From positions 27,407,158 to 27,471,157 of the forward strand of contig OV121081.1 in NCBI GenBank assembly GCA_921293015.1: DNA of 64,000 nucleotides. The letters run 5' to 3'. Both the position numbers and the translations under genes were made by a program. Within the stretch, counting starts at the first letter, position 1, and every line of letters begins with the position of its first letter. Under the pieces are notes generated by a model. It worked only from the letters and a program-made list of their open reading frames with translations, had not been told where the DNA came from and made no database searches. Origin of the DNA: Phorcus lineatus (lineage: Eukaryota > Mollusca > Gastropoda > Trochida > Trochidae). Of the stretch, positions 22,576 to 36,400 are shown piece after piece.

Positions 22576-23999
22576 GTCCAGACATTTATGTTTTCATTGT
22601 AAGGATATGTTGAGAGACCATTCCGTATTGAGCATAAAGCTTAGACATGTTTGAGAAGGTTATGACAGTGCAGTATCTAAGTGAAGACTTGACATGATAA
22701 GTAGTGTCGTGTTTGTAAAGAATTTATATGGGGGTGTTGAAGCTTCAAATTTATTTTACTATGGTACATTAAAGTAATTATAAAAATTACAATTACACAT
22801 TTAAAGTATGAATTAACTTTTTATCCGAAGTAGTGTGTCAATTATAACAACAGAATAGGCTACAATATGTTCTTGGATAGAGTAGTCATCCTGACACATT
22901 GCAGTATAATAACTGCAGGATTTTGGATTCGATACTTATTTTCACCCCTTGGGTCTTTTGTTTATGATATGCCTATGAATTAAAACATTTTCAGAGAAGT
23001 ATGATGTGATTTCAAATCACAATCACTAAACAAACATTTTGATTTCGTGGAACATATTTCTGTGGGTTCGTTTTGAGGGATACATCCATTTTTGTCTTTC
23101 AAATCAATGTGTCCAGATATTCATGCTTGCATTGATCATGAAATATTGAAAACTGACACCTGTGAGAGCATTTAATATTGACTGTTTACCTATTTCATAA
23201 TGTTAGATTATGGTTAAAATCATGTTAGGAGATAGTGTAAAACAATGATTTTGCTAGGTCACTTGTCATTGGTACCTACTGAAAATGTGTCAGGACTTTT
23301 CTAAGGGATTATCTTATTATTTATTCTACTTTATTATTTATTTTGAAATCGGTATGACTTGTTTTCCTCTATATTGATATACCTTTACTTCAACGAAAAG
23401 GATTTCGAAAGAGATTCAATGTGACTTATGACTTTACAAAATCTTCTACAAAGACTGAGGGGTAAACTAGTCCGAAGTACATCCCAAATATGTGTGATGT
23501 AACATTGCGTTTGTGAAATATCAATTTTTGGGCTAATGATGGTTAGTTGTCTTCATAAACCAAAATCAAATATTTGCTTAAAGTTGACATCTACAGATAT
23601 AAATATATAATGTATAAATCGACTGAAATGAAAGCAACGTAGATACCTGGATAACTTCACCGGTATAAAGCATGCTCTTTTAACCCACAATAATCATGAA
23701 CAAGGGAAATCTATAGATGACGTTTTGACCAAGAACTGGAAATGTCTTTGTACATGTATAAATTCAAGAATCACTGATGAAATGTTGAATAAAAAGGTAA
23801 TGGCAGTATATCGGATTACTATTTGATAACGTAACTTATTTCAGATACAATGACATTCATTATATACCCAAGAGCAACTCAAATTAAAGCTCTACAGTCT
23901 AGAAAATGTTCATCCACAAAAATAGCAAGACTTGATTAACCCATCTCTTCTGATTCATTGACATCTCATTCTACAAACTTTGTAACTGAGACCCTTTTC

Positions 24000-24110
24000 C
24001 AATTACTCTCACCTTGTGCACGGCTAGAAGCAATACATTATCCACTATCATCGAGATGTTCAATACTCTCTGGCAGTCCTATGAACCTTGCAGCATGAAA
24101 CCGATGCCAA
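24000..24110 (-). pseudogene. Block C copy: trace of the small Cys-peptide exon
   Basis: The minus strand reads EHLDDSG-stop-CIASSRAQ, lined up with the DCKPNDI..TASSCTQ stretch of the 17.4-kb copy. CATGCTGCAGG just upstream resembles an acceptor. The internal stop shows decay. Confidence 0.3.
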
Positions 24111-24729
24111 GGTAAAGTAAATCTTCTCTTGAATGCTTATTCAAAATACAAACTTATTTTCTTGAAATCTGAGAACATTAGGTCTAAGTGATTTTTTTTA
24201 CATGCTGTTCTTTAGCGACTCCATGGTTACTTTCGTAAAGCGATGCATTTACAAAGTGTCAATTCCAATGATGACACACTTACCAAAAGCAATTTCTCAC
24301 TGTTGCATATTCATCAAGCAACCAATCGCAATCAAGCAATTCTTTTTTTCTATAGACGTCATTTCGTGATAGAATATCTATAAATCTAAGAGTGGTGGTA
24401 AAATCTACTGCATGTGCGACATACTAATATACATTTTTACAGTGCCAGCGTTTTTTAAAAATGTCCCAGATATCCTTCGTCAAGCAGTTTCTGAAACAAA
24501 TGCCTGTAGTATGAGTATGTTTCATGATTTTTCATGTGGCTTTAGTAAGAGATATAATACCTTAAACCTGAGTTCCAATCCAATTCTCAAAAATTGCAAT
24601 ATCTATGATAATCAAACGGCCCTTAAATGTTAAAAAGACGATATTCTCTATCGAATTAACATGCATATAAGTAAAATGACCTACTTAAAAATATCAACCT
24701 ATGTTTGTGTTTGTGACTGCTGTAAAAAA

Positions 24730-24840
24730 AAGTTTCCAAATTTACGTTCGAACCATTGGCGCGAACCACTGTCCGGTTTTCGATCACAAACAACAACTTT
24801 ACCAATTCATTGTCACTAAACTAATGAGCATAAGTATTGT
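24730..24840 (-). repeat. Diverged relative of the TTAA-flanked MITE
   Basis: On the minus strand GTGATCGAAAACCGGACAGT, GTTCGCGCCA, CGAACGT and TTTGGAAAC match 53490-53545 in order. Ends are lost. A further weak fragment lies at 35338-35400 (minus). Confidence 0.55.
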
Positions 24841-27800
24841 GATTTTCTTGAACAACCACTACTTCTTGACAAAATAATACAATTATAAAGATTGTCATAG
24901 TTCACTACGACAACATACCCTGTGCTCTTTTACAACCAAGTAGTTAAACTCAGACATTGAAAACAGAAACCCTGTTTTTGAAGTTTTAACAGCTTCTAAG
25001 TTTCTTCTCATGAAACAACATCTACATGCTTTTTGAGTCAGTAAGTTGTTTTCAACACGCAGGTCAATATCGTCCTAAAGAAAGTGGACAAATCTTAATG
25101 AAGAAAAGAAGAAAAGAAAGGCAAAGCGAACGAAGGCTCAAAAAGAACAACATTTTCATGTATACGGACTTTCGATATTACAAATAGACAATGTAGCAAT
25201 ACCTTTTTAAAATATTAATGTTATCAAATAAAGAGAGTGAAACAGATAAAAATTATTTTGGTCTGCCAGTTTATGGATCAACGAGAGCAAAGCCTATAGT
25301 ACTGTTGAAATTACATTACATCCTAATCACACTTTGAGAATCCAACAGAGGGTATTTAATTACTAAATCAAAGATTCAAAGATCGATTACATCATGTGCC
25401 CCATGTGCGATAGGCTGTCTTTGGATATTAATTCGTGTCATAAATTTTCAATTAAAAATTACTATGAGAGACAAGAAGCAATAAAAAGTTGTTTCATTAT
25501 TCTGTCTTTCAAATTAGTACGCACATGTACCATAAAACTGATAGGAATGTGCAATTGTAGATGATACAGCTTGATGAGATTACATGGTGCTGACATCATG
25601 GCAAAATATCAAAGTTAAAATTTTCTTTTGAACTGAAATCAAACTATAGTATTACATCGAATGATCGATTACAAAACTCACTACACTACCAGAGATAATC
25701 AAATAAATGACGCTTTATTTGATGACATTATTTAAAAAGAATTACTGGAAACTCAAGTTCTATATAATGACAATACAATAATTGATTGTATATATCGTAA
25801 GTGAAATGTAGCAGGATCTTTGGATCACATTATCTGCAATACGACAAATTATTTTCCCTTTTGGGCCGACCTAAAAAAGTTGCATAACTTCCAAACGTAG
25901 ATACATGTATATCTTTAATTTTGATTTTAAAAAAATTCAGATTAGATTAAAATGTTACAATTTATTATGTATCGAAATCTATCTAAAATACTAAACAGGT
26001 AGACGTTTTATCATGATTGGAGTTTATGATTGTTAGCCTGCAGCTTGTAATGAAGAATCAACATCCTTATAAAAGTATGAGGCTGTCGGTCCAGAAAAGC
26101 GTAATTGATTTGTCATTCAAGATATAATTTCTTACAGTAGAAATTGATAGTAATGTCTAAAATATTTTGCTGCAAGCCTTCTCTTACAAGTCCACTCATG
26201 TTGATTAACCAGTGCATGAGTCTGGTAAAAACTGAAGTTTATCAAACTATATTGAAGACATGACATCATGAACAAAGATGGACTTGTAATGTCAAAGTTC
26301 CGCAAGATCTTTTTACCTCAGAATCGAACTTATAACTTAAACCTTTTTATTCTGCAAATTTAGGTTTCACAGGGGCTATAACGTAACGTACATATAACTT
26401 AATGATATGTCTCTTCAATGGAAAATAAAGTGGTGAAAAACGCGAAGTCAGCATTTTCAACTTAAAAAGTTCAGAGTTCAATTTATAGTTACAAGCCAAT
26501 CAGGGATTCCTATTGTACCATTAGAGGGGAATAATGTGGGTTAGGGTAAGATATTCAAGTTTGAAAATGCATTATATTGCAGTGTTTATACGATTATTTT
26601 TATATTTGTCAACATTCTTATGGTTTTAAAACAGCCTTATCCATGAATTAGATTAGATTACATCCATTAACCCCTTAAGATGACGTGAAGCTGTGTTTGC
26701 TTTTTAGCATCAAGAAGACTTAGAAATAGAAATATAATTGGCTAAATAGTCATTGCTTATCTTTAAGTAGTTCTCATCTTATTTCGATAGTATTATTACG
26801 TAACCTAGTTCACAGGGCCTCGCTTCGATATTTTAAACGAGTTTGATAATAGGTTTTCAAGGTTTGAAGTAACATAGAAGTTATTCAACGTACTTGAAAA
26901 AAACCCTTTAATTTATTTCTTGTTATTTAAATACCTAGTGCACACGATAAATGCATTCTTTCACGTTGAACCATTTTAAAGCAACAACACATAAATCATC
27001 CATTTAATGCTCATGTTTTATTCATGAATATTTGTTCTCATGATAGCATCTATTTTTGACATAATTACAACCAATGAAATGCAATCCCATCAATAAAGAA
27101 ACGAGAATTCATCAGCTACCGATGGCTTTTGATGAGAGATTTTTGCAACCTGTTCAACAATAATATAGTTATAATTATTATCATATGTGATTTGTTAAGC
27201 TTCAGAGTTCCGCATGCTCGGAGGAATTCAAACAGATTGAAGAAAGAACTCAGATAATACTTAATTCTATTTAATTATCATGCTAATCAATTAAGAGGTA
27301 ACACAAAATAAAAACAATCTGTGCATACATGCATATGGCATTTTTTTCATTCATGAACCTATTTCTATATAGTGAACGTTTTAGATGTTCTTTTCCGTAA
27401 TGTTTTTGTCTACCTATAGAAAGTATGTATAAGTATATCGATATAGCCAAAGACATTGCAATCAAAACTGTCTCCCGTCGAAAGAGTAAAAGCAACAACG
27501 ACTGTAAAAATGTCCCAGATGCAACATCGATTTAATGTTGTCTAGGTTGCAATGGATCTTATGTGTAGAGAGCATCTGAATATGCAGCACTTTGTAACAG
27601 AGGTTGTCTTGGTAACAACTCATATGACTCTTATATTTCTTCAGAGCTGACATTAATAAATCCCATGTGGAAAACTGTGAATAAAGTATGGGAAATAATC
27701 ATTTCACGTCTCTCTTTAAACGCAGGCTTGCTCCAGAGTACAATAATGACCACTGATTTATGTTATTCTTTCCTAAATTAGACATGGAATAGAAGCAATA

Positions 27801-30339
27801 TCTCTTTCTGGGTACTGTTGGTTTAAGCATTTTTGTTCATTAGATGTATTATTTATTCCACAAGTTGCAGATCTGATTTTGTACTTATGTTGTATTAGTG
27901 TTCAATGAGGGGAAACGTCAGAAAATATGCTTATTACTGCAACTTACTTTGTCTGATTTTTGTCGAAAGCTTGATTTACAATGATAATGATAAACGAAAT
28001 TCAACCTCTAATGCCTTAAACATTTCATGAAAAAGACAAATAATATTCTAATAACAAATCGCCTAACGTATAACATATAAACCTAACAAAAACAATTAAA
28101 GGATTTCACTTTCTGATTGTTGTAAAATCATATAAAAAATGGGCATTCCAAAATTGTTTCTTTCACATTCACCAGTCTTAAATCGTTCCTTAATGATATC
28201 TGATATGATGTTAAATTAACCTTCCGGTTTATACTTCGGTATCTAAATCTATAGTCTAAATCTACAGTCGTCATCTTACATCTTATATAATCAATATAGA
28301 CTTTCCTCCTCAATGCAATTGAGGTCATACAGGTCTACACTCAATATTTTTAATAAATTGCCAGGTATGATAAATGTAATTTCAAAATGAGAAAAAAAAC
28401 CTATAAAGTGTCCTTATCAATTTATTAAAATAATACTGGTACTTTTCAGATAATCTTTTTTATTTCGGAAATGCAGTGAACTTCAGTTAAAAGAGAAATA
28501 GATTTGTGGAAGTCAGATCAGGTCACAAACAATGTAAACCCCCTCTTCAATTATCAAAGAATCTATTTCACTTAATGGCAGTTTGATGTCTGGGTTTGCA
28601 TTAAAGAATTTAGAAATTGTGTAAAAAAGATACATTTTTGCCATTTGATGGTCGCTGTAATGGTAGAAACATAGATGTTGAGATGCCTTTGTCCCTCTCA
28701 TAAATTAGATTAAGTTTTTATCAATTATGTAGAAAAACTTGGCTGAAATGCTTTTAAATAACTTACAACAATTATCAAATACAGTGATCAATAACATATT
28801 TATTGCATGAGCTTTGGAATTTTTGTTTGGAATTCAAGTCCAGTGTTAAAGTAAGCATTTTGTAACATTACTGAAAAGCTTTGCTTCTGAAACAAACAAG
28901 TAAATATTTTAAATGATACAAATTGTGCCTAGTGTAGTTTCAATCTTATTTACAAATCCTATAAAGTTTGACATTTTCTAAAAGAGTATATTTACCTTTA
29001 TAACGATATATATGTTAATCATTAAAACATTACTGTATCCTTTTTATCAACAAGCAACATTATACCTAAAGAAGTTTATGAATGGAATTCATTTCAATCT
29101 CTCACTCCTTTACAGAGCAATTAAGTGTCATAAAGAGATGTGAGAAGTTGTGATGTAGTAGAGAAAGCAATCTACTCTTCAATTTCCAATGCTAATGTTA
29201 AGGCAGATTTATCCTTTTTCTTTAATGAAATAATCAAAAGTATAAAAAGTCACCTGGCAGATATAATGAGGGAAGTGGATTAATGATGTGGCATATTTGA
29301 TACCTCACAAACCCACAAGGGATTATTTATTGTCATCGGTGCTTATATTTTGGATCTCTAGCTTCTTTTCTTAAAACAAAGATAATCTAATGTAACATTT
29401 TGGACATTGTTATAGTATTTTTAATGGGCAGGGAAGCAATATGATTCAATTACTAAGAGAAACATTGTAATCGTATCACAACATTGTAATTGTAGAGATA
29501 CATGAAATTATAATATGATACAAACATATTTATGTAGGATAAATCGTTCCAATGTGCGCCTTTCGATGTAAATTTTTAAAAATTATTTCCATGACAAACT
29601 AACACATTTTCAAAATATTCGGTTGACAGAAGTTGCAATACTCTTGGGTAACTGTTGAATGTGTTTTAAATATCCTCAATGTCCAATTTTCCTTTCAAAC
29701 AGTAAGTCTACTCATGTTCAAATTCGAATATATTGTTGACAAAGGTAATTAAAATCATATATATTGTCATATATTGAGGAAACATTCCATCAAAGACGTC
29801 ACAAATATTCGAGATTGTAAACTTTTTGTGGTAGGATTTCTTATTGAACTAAAGGTTTGTAAGTTTCCTTGAAATACCTTTCAACACTTTGTCGGAATAT
29901 GATTTTAATCACTACATATCATTGTTTTGATGCATTCGAATCCTTTGGTGGATAGTCGATTCAATTATTGTTAATAAATTAACGTTGCAGTCTAGATACC
30001 AAAACTATTTTCGAGCAAGAGTTTTTCATGGTCGTAACACGCAATCGTAGAAATGTAGTCCGAGAATGAGATTTAAATCGAGAACCGTTCATCTTGAAGA
30101 ATATTAAGGTTTGCACAAATTAAACTCTCCATGGAAGGATCCGTGTGTACAAACATATTGGTTTACTATTTAAAGAACTTACACAAAATTATTTAAAAAT
30201 CCATTGACCACCTTGTGTAGCCAAAAGCAAAACATGAAAAGTGAAGAAAATGCCTCTGGAACCATGTAATGGCAGTCACCTGCCTATAGACTAATCAGAG
30301 TTGGTCCGTTGATATCTTATCCTTCTAACATTCTACTGA

Positions 30340-30480
30340 GACATCATACAAATTACGTTCACTACATAGATAGCCAGAAGCAATACATGGTCTAATATCA
30401 TCAGGCTTTTAGTCATTAAAAGTCTTTAATAGATATATTCACGATACCCTACAGCATGAAATCGATACATGTGATCCAGT
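30340..30480 (-). pseudogene. Block C copy: trace of the small Cys-peptide exon
   Basis: The minus strand reads KPDDIRPCIASGYLCSERN, clearly related to the 24.0- and 42.7-kb traces. Stops upstream prevent a full exon. Block D lies about 0.3 kb to its right, as at 42.7/43.0 kb. Confidence 0.3.
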
Positions 30481-33400
30481 GAGTCTCTGAACTTCTGAAC
30501 ATTAAGACGTGAATATGTCTTATATTTGAGCATAAAGACTCATTTTGGCAACGTTTCTGACATTTTGGCTGTTGTGAAATCGTGTGAGCAACGATTTTAC
30601 TGTGACATGAAACCTTACCACATTAAAATACAAACATAAGTCAATGCATTGTTAAAATGTTAAATTAAAGCCCATAACACCGATTAAATCATGTGCCCCA
30701 TGTGCAGTTAGCTGATAGAGATGACACGTTTCAGTCCCTTTATACATTGTATATTTTATTCATAAATTTCTTAATATTATCTGGGAGATAACATCAAATG
30801 AGCCATGTAATTACTCTGTACCATTATACATATAAGAATGTCCAGTATAAACATGTTCCTGATAAGAATTTATCATACAGCTGATTACCGAAAGTTTGTT
30901 CACATACCTGCGTTTCCTTGTACAAATGTCATGTAATTTGGGATTTGTTTGAGGCATCATAGCGTTACGAAAAAGAAACAAATTATGTTGAATTTTCAAA
31001 ACAGAAGTGAAAATTCATTGTACCTTAACATAATCATATATCATACCCAACAGTTAATCGTTCCAGTGTTGGCAGGTCATTTAAGTGACCTGGGGTCAGA
31101 ATTCCGAAAACACTCATTTTCATTTTTCGCTACAGATGTCACTTGAAGTGATAAGTCTCTTTGAACATAAGTCATATTTGTTCCCTTGCATTAAGTCAAT
31201 GTGATTGTGCTGAAGTTTTTCTCAGGGAATGGAAATGGAATATTTTAATCGAAATTTCAGGATCTCAGTATTTTGAAAAGGTACACCCTTCCGTCTATTT
31301 TATCATGCCAAAATTACATGATATATATATATTTGTAATTGTATGAAAGTATAAACAATTTAAAACACACACGAGTATATATATATATTTATAAAAAAAT
31401 AACAAATGAGTTGAACATTATCAAATTGCCCTGCAGCCAAGTAACGTTGCATTGCTACGTTTCGTTGACTAAGAAACATAAATTCTTTCTCCGTAAAAAC
31501 AGAATACAATTTTACATATTACGCCCCTTGGAAACACTAAAATATTGTATGGAAAATATCTACAATTCATGCCACACAACCACACAAATGTATGTAAATC
31601 ATAGAAAATAAATGTATTAATTTTATCAACTAACAACATTATCAATATAATGACTCATGAATGAAATTTATTTTAATCCCTAACTCTTAGATATGACAAT
31701 TAAGTGTTATAAAGGGACGGGAGCAGGTGTGATGTATTTGAGAAAGCCATTTTCTCTTCAGTTTGCAACGTTAATATCACGACAGATTTATCGGTTATCT
31801 TTAATTAGACAGGTGATATAAATCACGAGTATAAAGTGTTCTCAGCAGCCGCATCGCAGTTATTATGAGAGAAGTAGATTGATGGTATCTATAACCTTCT
31901 AAACCAGAAGGGATGAATAGTAGTCAGCCCTGCATAAAGTTTGGATCAATATTTTTTATTTCTTAAGACCTTGATGTTCTTACCTTCAAATGTTTTACCT
32001 GTTGTATTGTTGTGGTCTTTCACTGGGTAGCGTAGGATGAGTCAGTAGTCATATCCGTTAAAATGAATGCACGTTTCGACAGGAATAGTGGTTCAGGTAA
32101 TGTATTGTCATTTATTACAAAATATTTCAATTTGCTTATTTCAATATAAAGGGATTCTACAAAAGACAAATTTCGATGACAAACTTATTTTGCATTAAGA
32201 CTGAGAATCCTTTTTAATGAGTAAGTCTCAAAGAGTAAGTCTCTATGTTCAAATTCAAATATCCTATTGCAAAAACATAACTTTTATTATTAATGTTTTA
32301 GTAAATGTGTCCTTTTAGAAAAACGACAGGTTATTCATATCTACAATAGGAAATGTTTTGCCTTCTTGAAATTTCATTAGTTCACAAAACATTATGCTAC
32401 TGTATGTGAAGATATCTAAACAGCATTTACTGAACACCTTTCATAACTGCACAGAATTGAAGGTATCAATGCTAAATGTTAAGCTTTATCATATCTGTGA
32501 TTGAAAACTTGTGAATGTTTCTTTTATATTCCTTGTTCAAAGATGTTAATGAACACAAATTATCATTAAAGTTTATGACCTCTTTTGATCGATTATCTAT
32601 CAATTACATATTTAAATCAATATCATTTTAATTATATTGATAAGGTAATTTCTAACGATATCATGTACACAAAGAATAAGGTTTTCCCCAATGAATAAAC
32701 TTGTTTCTTTATATGGATGGAAGGGGTGTTAAATTGTTTTCATTTTGACATTAAGTAATGGAGAATATGAAATGATAAAGTAAAGCATTAAATACATTAT
32801 GATAAGTTGATTAATGTCCTTACACCAATTGAATGTTTCTCTCACTTTATAACGACTTTATTTGACAGTAACAAAAGATACCGTTTAAAGGATATGTATG
32901 ATATATTAGGATAGAGGGTGGTGTCTTGTTACTGAGAAAGATGTTTTGAAGATAATGAGATAAAGGTAAATGAAATATAAAACGTCTTTTAAAAGTGTAA
33001 TGGTTTTTGCTAGAGGCAAACTATATCCCCTTATGTGTATTCTTTTCTTACAATAAATTGTTCATGTATTTAGCTTGATACACCACTAAGAAATGTGAGA
33101 GCAATAAACACTGGATTTCTGGTTATGCAAAAGGAATTTTTTCCAGTGTATTAAATCTGTTGCAGTCTATATTGATTTCCAGAAAAGCTATGAATGGCTA
33201 AACACAATGAACAGTTTCATGAGGTAATAGAAGATCATATGTTAAACTATAAGTCAGGGTAAAATTAATAAAAGATTTACCACTTACCTGTACAAGGTAA
33301 AAACCTATCGTGTCTCTAATTGTAAGAAATGTAAGACCAAAGAGTTTTGGTTTGTCTTAAGTTATAAAGTTATTATTGTAAATACCTTTCGATACAAACA

Positions 33401-36400
33401 ATGAAACAGCATTTGTCAAAAATCCATTGATGTTGAGAATGTTGAGAAAGTTGCTTGAGTTCATATAATATTGATAATGTTTATTTCATTTAATGATTAG
33501 TGTCACGATCTATGATTACTTTGATTCCCTACAATTTGGTCAATAGGGTTCATCAAATATGCTTCTTTCAGAGGTAAATTTATCTGCTGCAATACTCAGC
33601 ATTAGCTTTTATGAGCAACCAATTACTACTAAAGATTGTAATAAAGTCAAGATGAGGAAAAAAGGCAATATCATTAGTTAGGAAAGCAGGTAATGGAAAA
33701 TAAAAAGATAATTATTCACACTGTATTTAATACATGACACACCATGCTGATTAATGACTTATTATTTCTACTTGAACTTGATAATGTCTTGCTATCACAG
33801 GTTCGGATACAAAAAATATGTTCAGGTCACAAATGTATTTACTTCGAGATCAAGTGAGATTTTATTTAAACTATATATGTATTTATATACTTTATATCCT
33901 AGCTTTCATTTGGACAAAATTTGAATGGACTTCCAGTCATGGATCAATGAGAGGAAATCCTTTAGCGCAGTGGCAATTCGATATTAAAACTCATTCACGT
34001 TTCAAAGTCATTCAGTTACCAAATTAAAGACCAAAAGATCGATTACATCACGTGCCCCATGGGAAGTAAGCTGTATATAAACAATAATAGGAGGCAGAAG
34101 TTGAAAAGAATTCAGTTCATTATTCTGTCAATCAAATAAGAACGTGCACGTACAATAAAACTGATTGAAATATCAAAGATCATTCATGTTCATTAAGTTT
34201 GAAAAACTATTATTTCTTGGCAGAATATCTACTTCATTAAGGATAAAAAAAAATTTTTTTTCTTAAAAACTGAAATGAAACAACCATGATTTATTATTGA
34301 ATGATAAATGTTAAACACAAAATTTAACAATAAATTAGTTAAGATTTGAATTCGCACATGCGCATGAGCATGTTGTTTTAATGAAATACGATAATAAAGA
34401 GATTACTGAACACAGCGTTTGTGATGTTTTGCCATGGGTTTTGTCTGGTTTAGATTCATATGATAACATTAAACATCTGAACATTATCAGATCAAGACAG
34501 TCAGCAAATAACATAAAATGGATTCCACAATGTGTCCATGCGTCCATGTCGTGAAATGGCCTGGCTACACTGTGTTAATTTCTGTCATAAAAGTCTTAAC
34601 AAATAAACGAGTTATCAAAGCAACAATAAACAAGCCATTTCATTATTCCGTTCATCAGACAACAACATTAAACTTATGATAATGAGTTTCTATTTTTATC
34701 TTATCAGATTTTTTGTTGGTAGCATTTGATGTGGAGAAAAGAGTCTTCAAACATAGAAGGTTGGTCAGTGTTAATACTCCAAGATATATCTCAAGTTATT
34801 TAGCATTTTACTACTTTTTATTTGGCAGAACAACAATATGGTTCTCCGTAATAGAAAGATTATACCAATCAAAATAGGTGATGTTAATAAGACATACATG
34901 TACTATGATAAAGTCCCGTCAGATCGTTAAGGTAAAGAAGTCAGTACTATTCAGTCATATGTAAAACAAACTCAATGTAATTTTGGTAATTAATGGAACT
35001 ACAAAAAGTTGGGTAGGTAAATAGACTTCTACAAGAACCATAAACTTTTCTTTACAATGCGGATAAGAATTTGTTTGTCGTTCGAGATTTGTAATTAGTT
35101 ACAGTAGGATGTATATATATAAACAATAAAATAAAACAATCTGCTCTGACGTATCTACAATACATTAGTCAATTGACAAAGGGATTTGTGTCGAAATACG
35201 ATATTTGCTAGCTTGAGTTCTCATCATGTCTATAAACTTGTAAATACTTTCAAATTCAAAATTGCTCCTTATATGTGTTAACTATATATTCCCTTTTAAT
35301 CATCATCTAAAATCTACCGCTTCATCTGCCTTAGATTAAGTTTCCAAAACTACGTTTGTACCAGTTGGCGAGTCACAGTAAAATATGACACTGTCAAAAA
35401 TTTACTTCCTAATAAACTCAGGAACAAATTCAACATGAGGAAGTAACAATTATGAATCAGATATGAAATTTTATTAGAAATATCCCTTTGACAGTATTTC
35501 CTCAAAACTGTTTTGTTCTTTTCTTTCATTCTTTTTTATTTATTCAAATTAAATCCCTTTTTCTAAATCGATTGGGTGTTGTCTTTACCAAGTTCATTGA
35601 ATTTTCTTGCTTGATAACGGTGTTAATTACAACGAAACGTCGCAATCCTGCAGTAAAGAAAATCCATGGAACTTGTTCTCTATTCATCTCACCAATTCTA
35701 CATGCCTCTCAAAGAAGGCATTGTGTTCATTGCGCCTCCTTTCCAATGGCTTATCAGTATGTTCGTTATCAGATCAAAACACAGCATTCATTTTTATTTT
35801 CCAAATTTAAATTTTAGTGGAAAATGCCAGCAAACACCACAAATGTCATTTGATGGGATATAAAGCAGGCCTTATATTAGTAATTTGAAAGTGTAAACGT
35901 TTATATGTCTTCAAGGCGGGAGTCATGAAAACTATTATTTGTACCTTTTTTTTGTTATGATATTTTTAACTTTCTGTTCCTATGTTGACCTCCAAACTGC
36001 TCAGCCAAATAGCCCTATCCTCTTTTTAAGATTTGTGTAACTCATTTAAAACGTATTTGTTTAGTTTTTCTAGAGTGATCATGACTGGAATTTGAATTTC
36101 TAAACTTTGAACCTCGAAATTCACCTATTTAGCATAACTGAAAGAGGTTTTTTTACTTGAATACAATTATCTGCATTTGGACTAGGTAATTAACCTTTCG
36201 CTATTCCAAATTGACTGAACGTAAAGCTTCTTTGATTGTATCTTTGATCATATTATTCTCTCCTACGGAAAGTCATACTTGAGTCAAGAGAATGCCACGT
36301 GCGAACTTTGTTCATTTTCGTTTGCACAAACATAACTATAGAGCTTTGTTTGTAACTTTTTCGGATTGCTATACTTACACTCAATTATTTTCTGCAATCG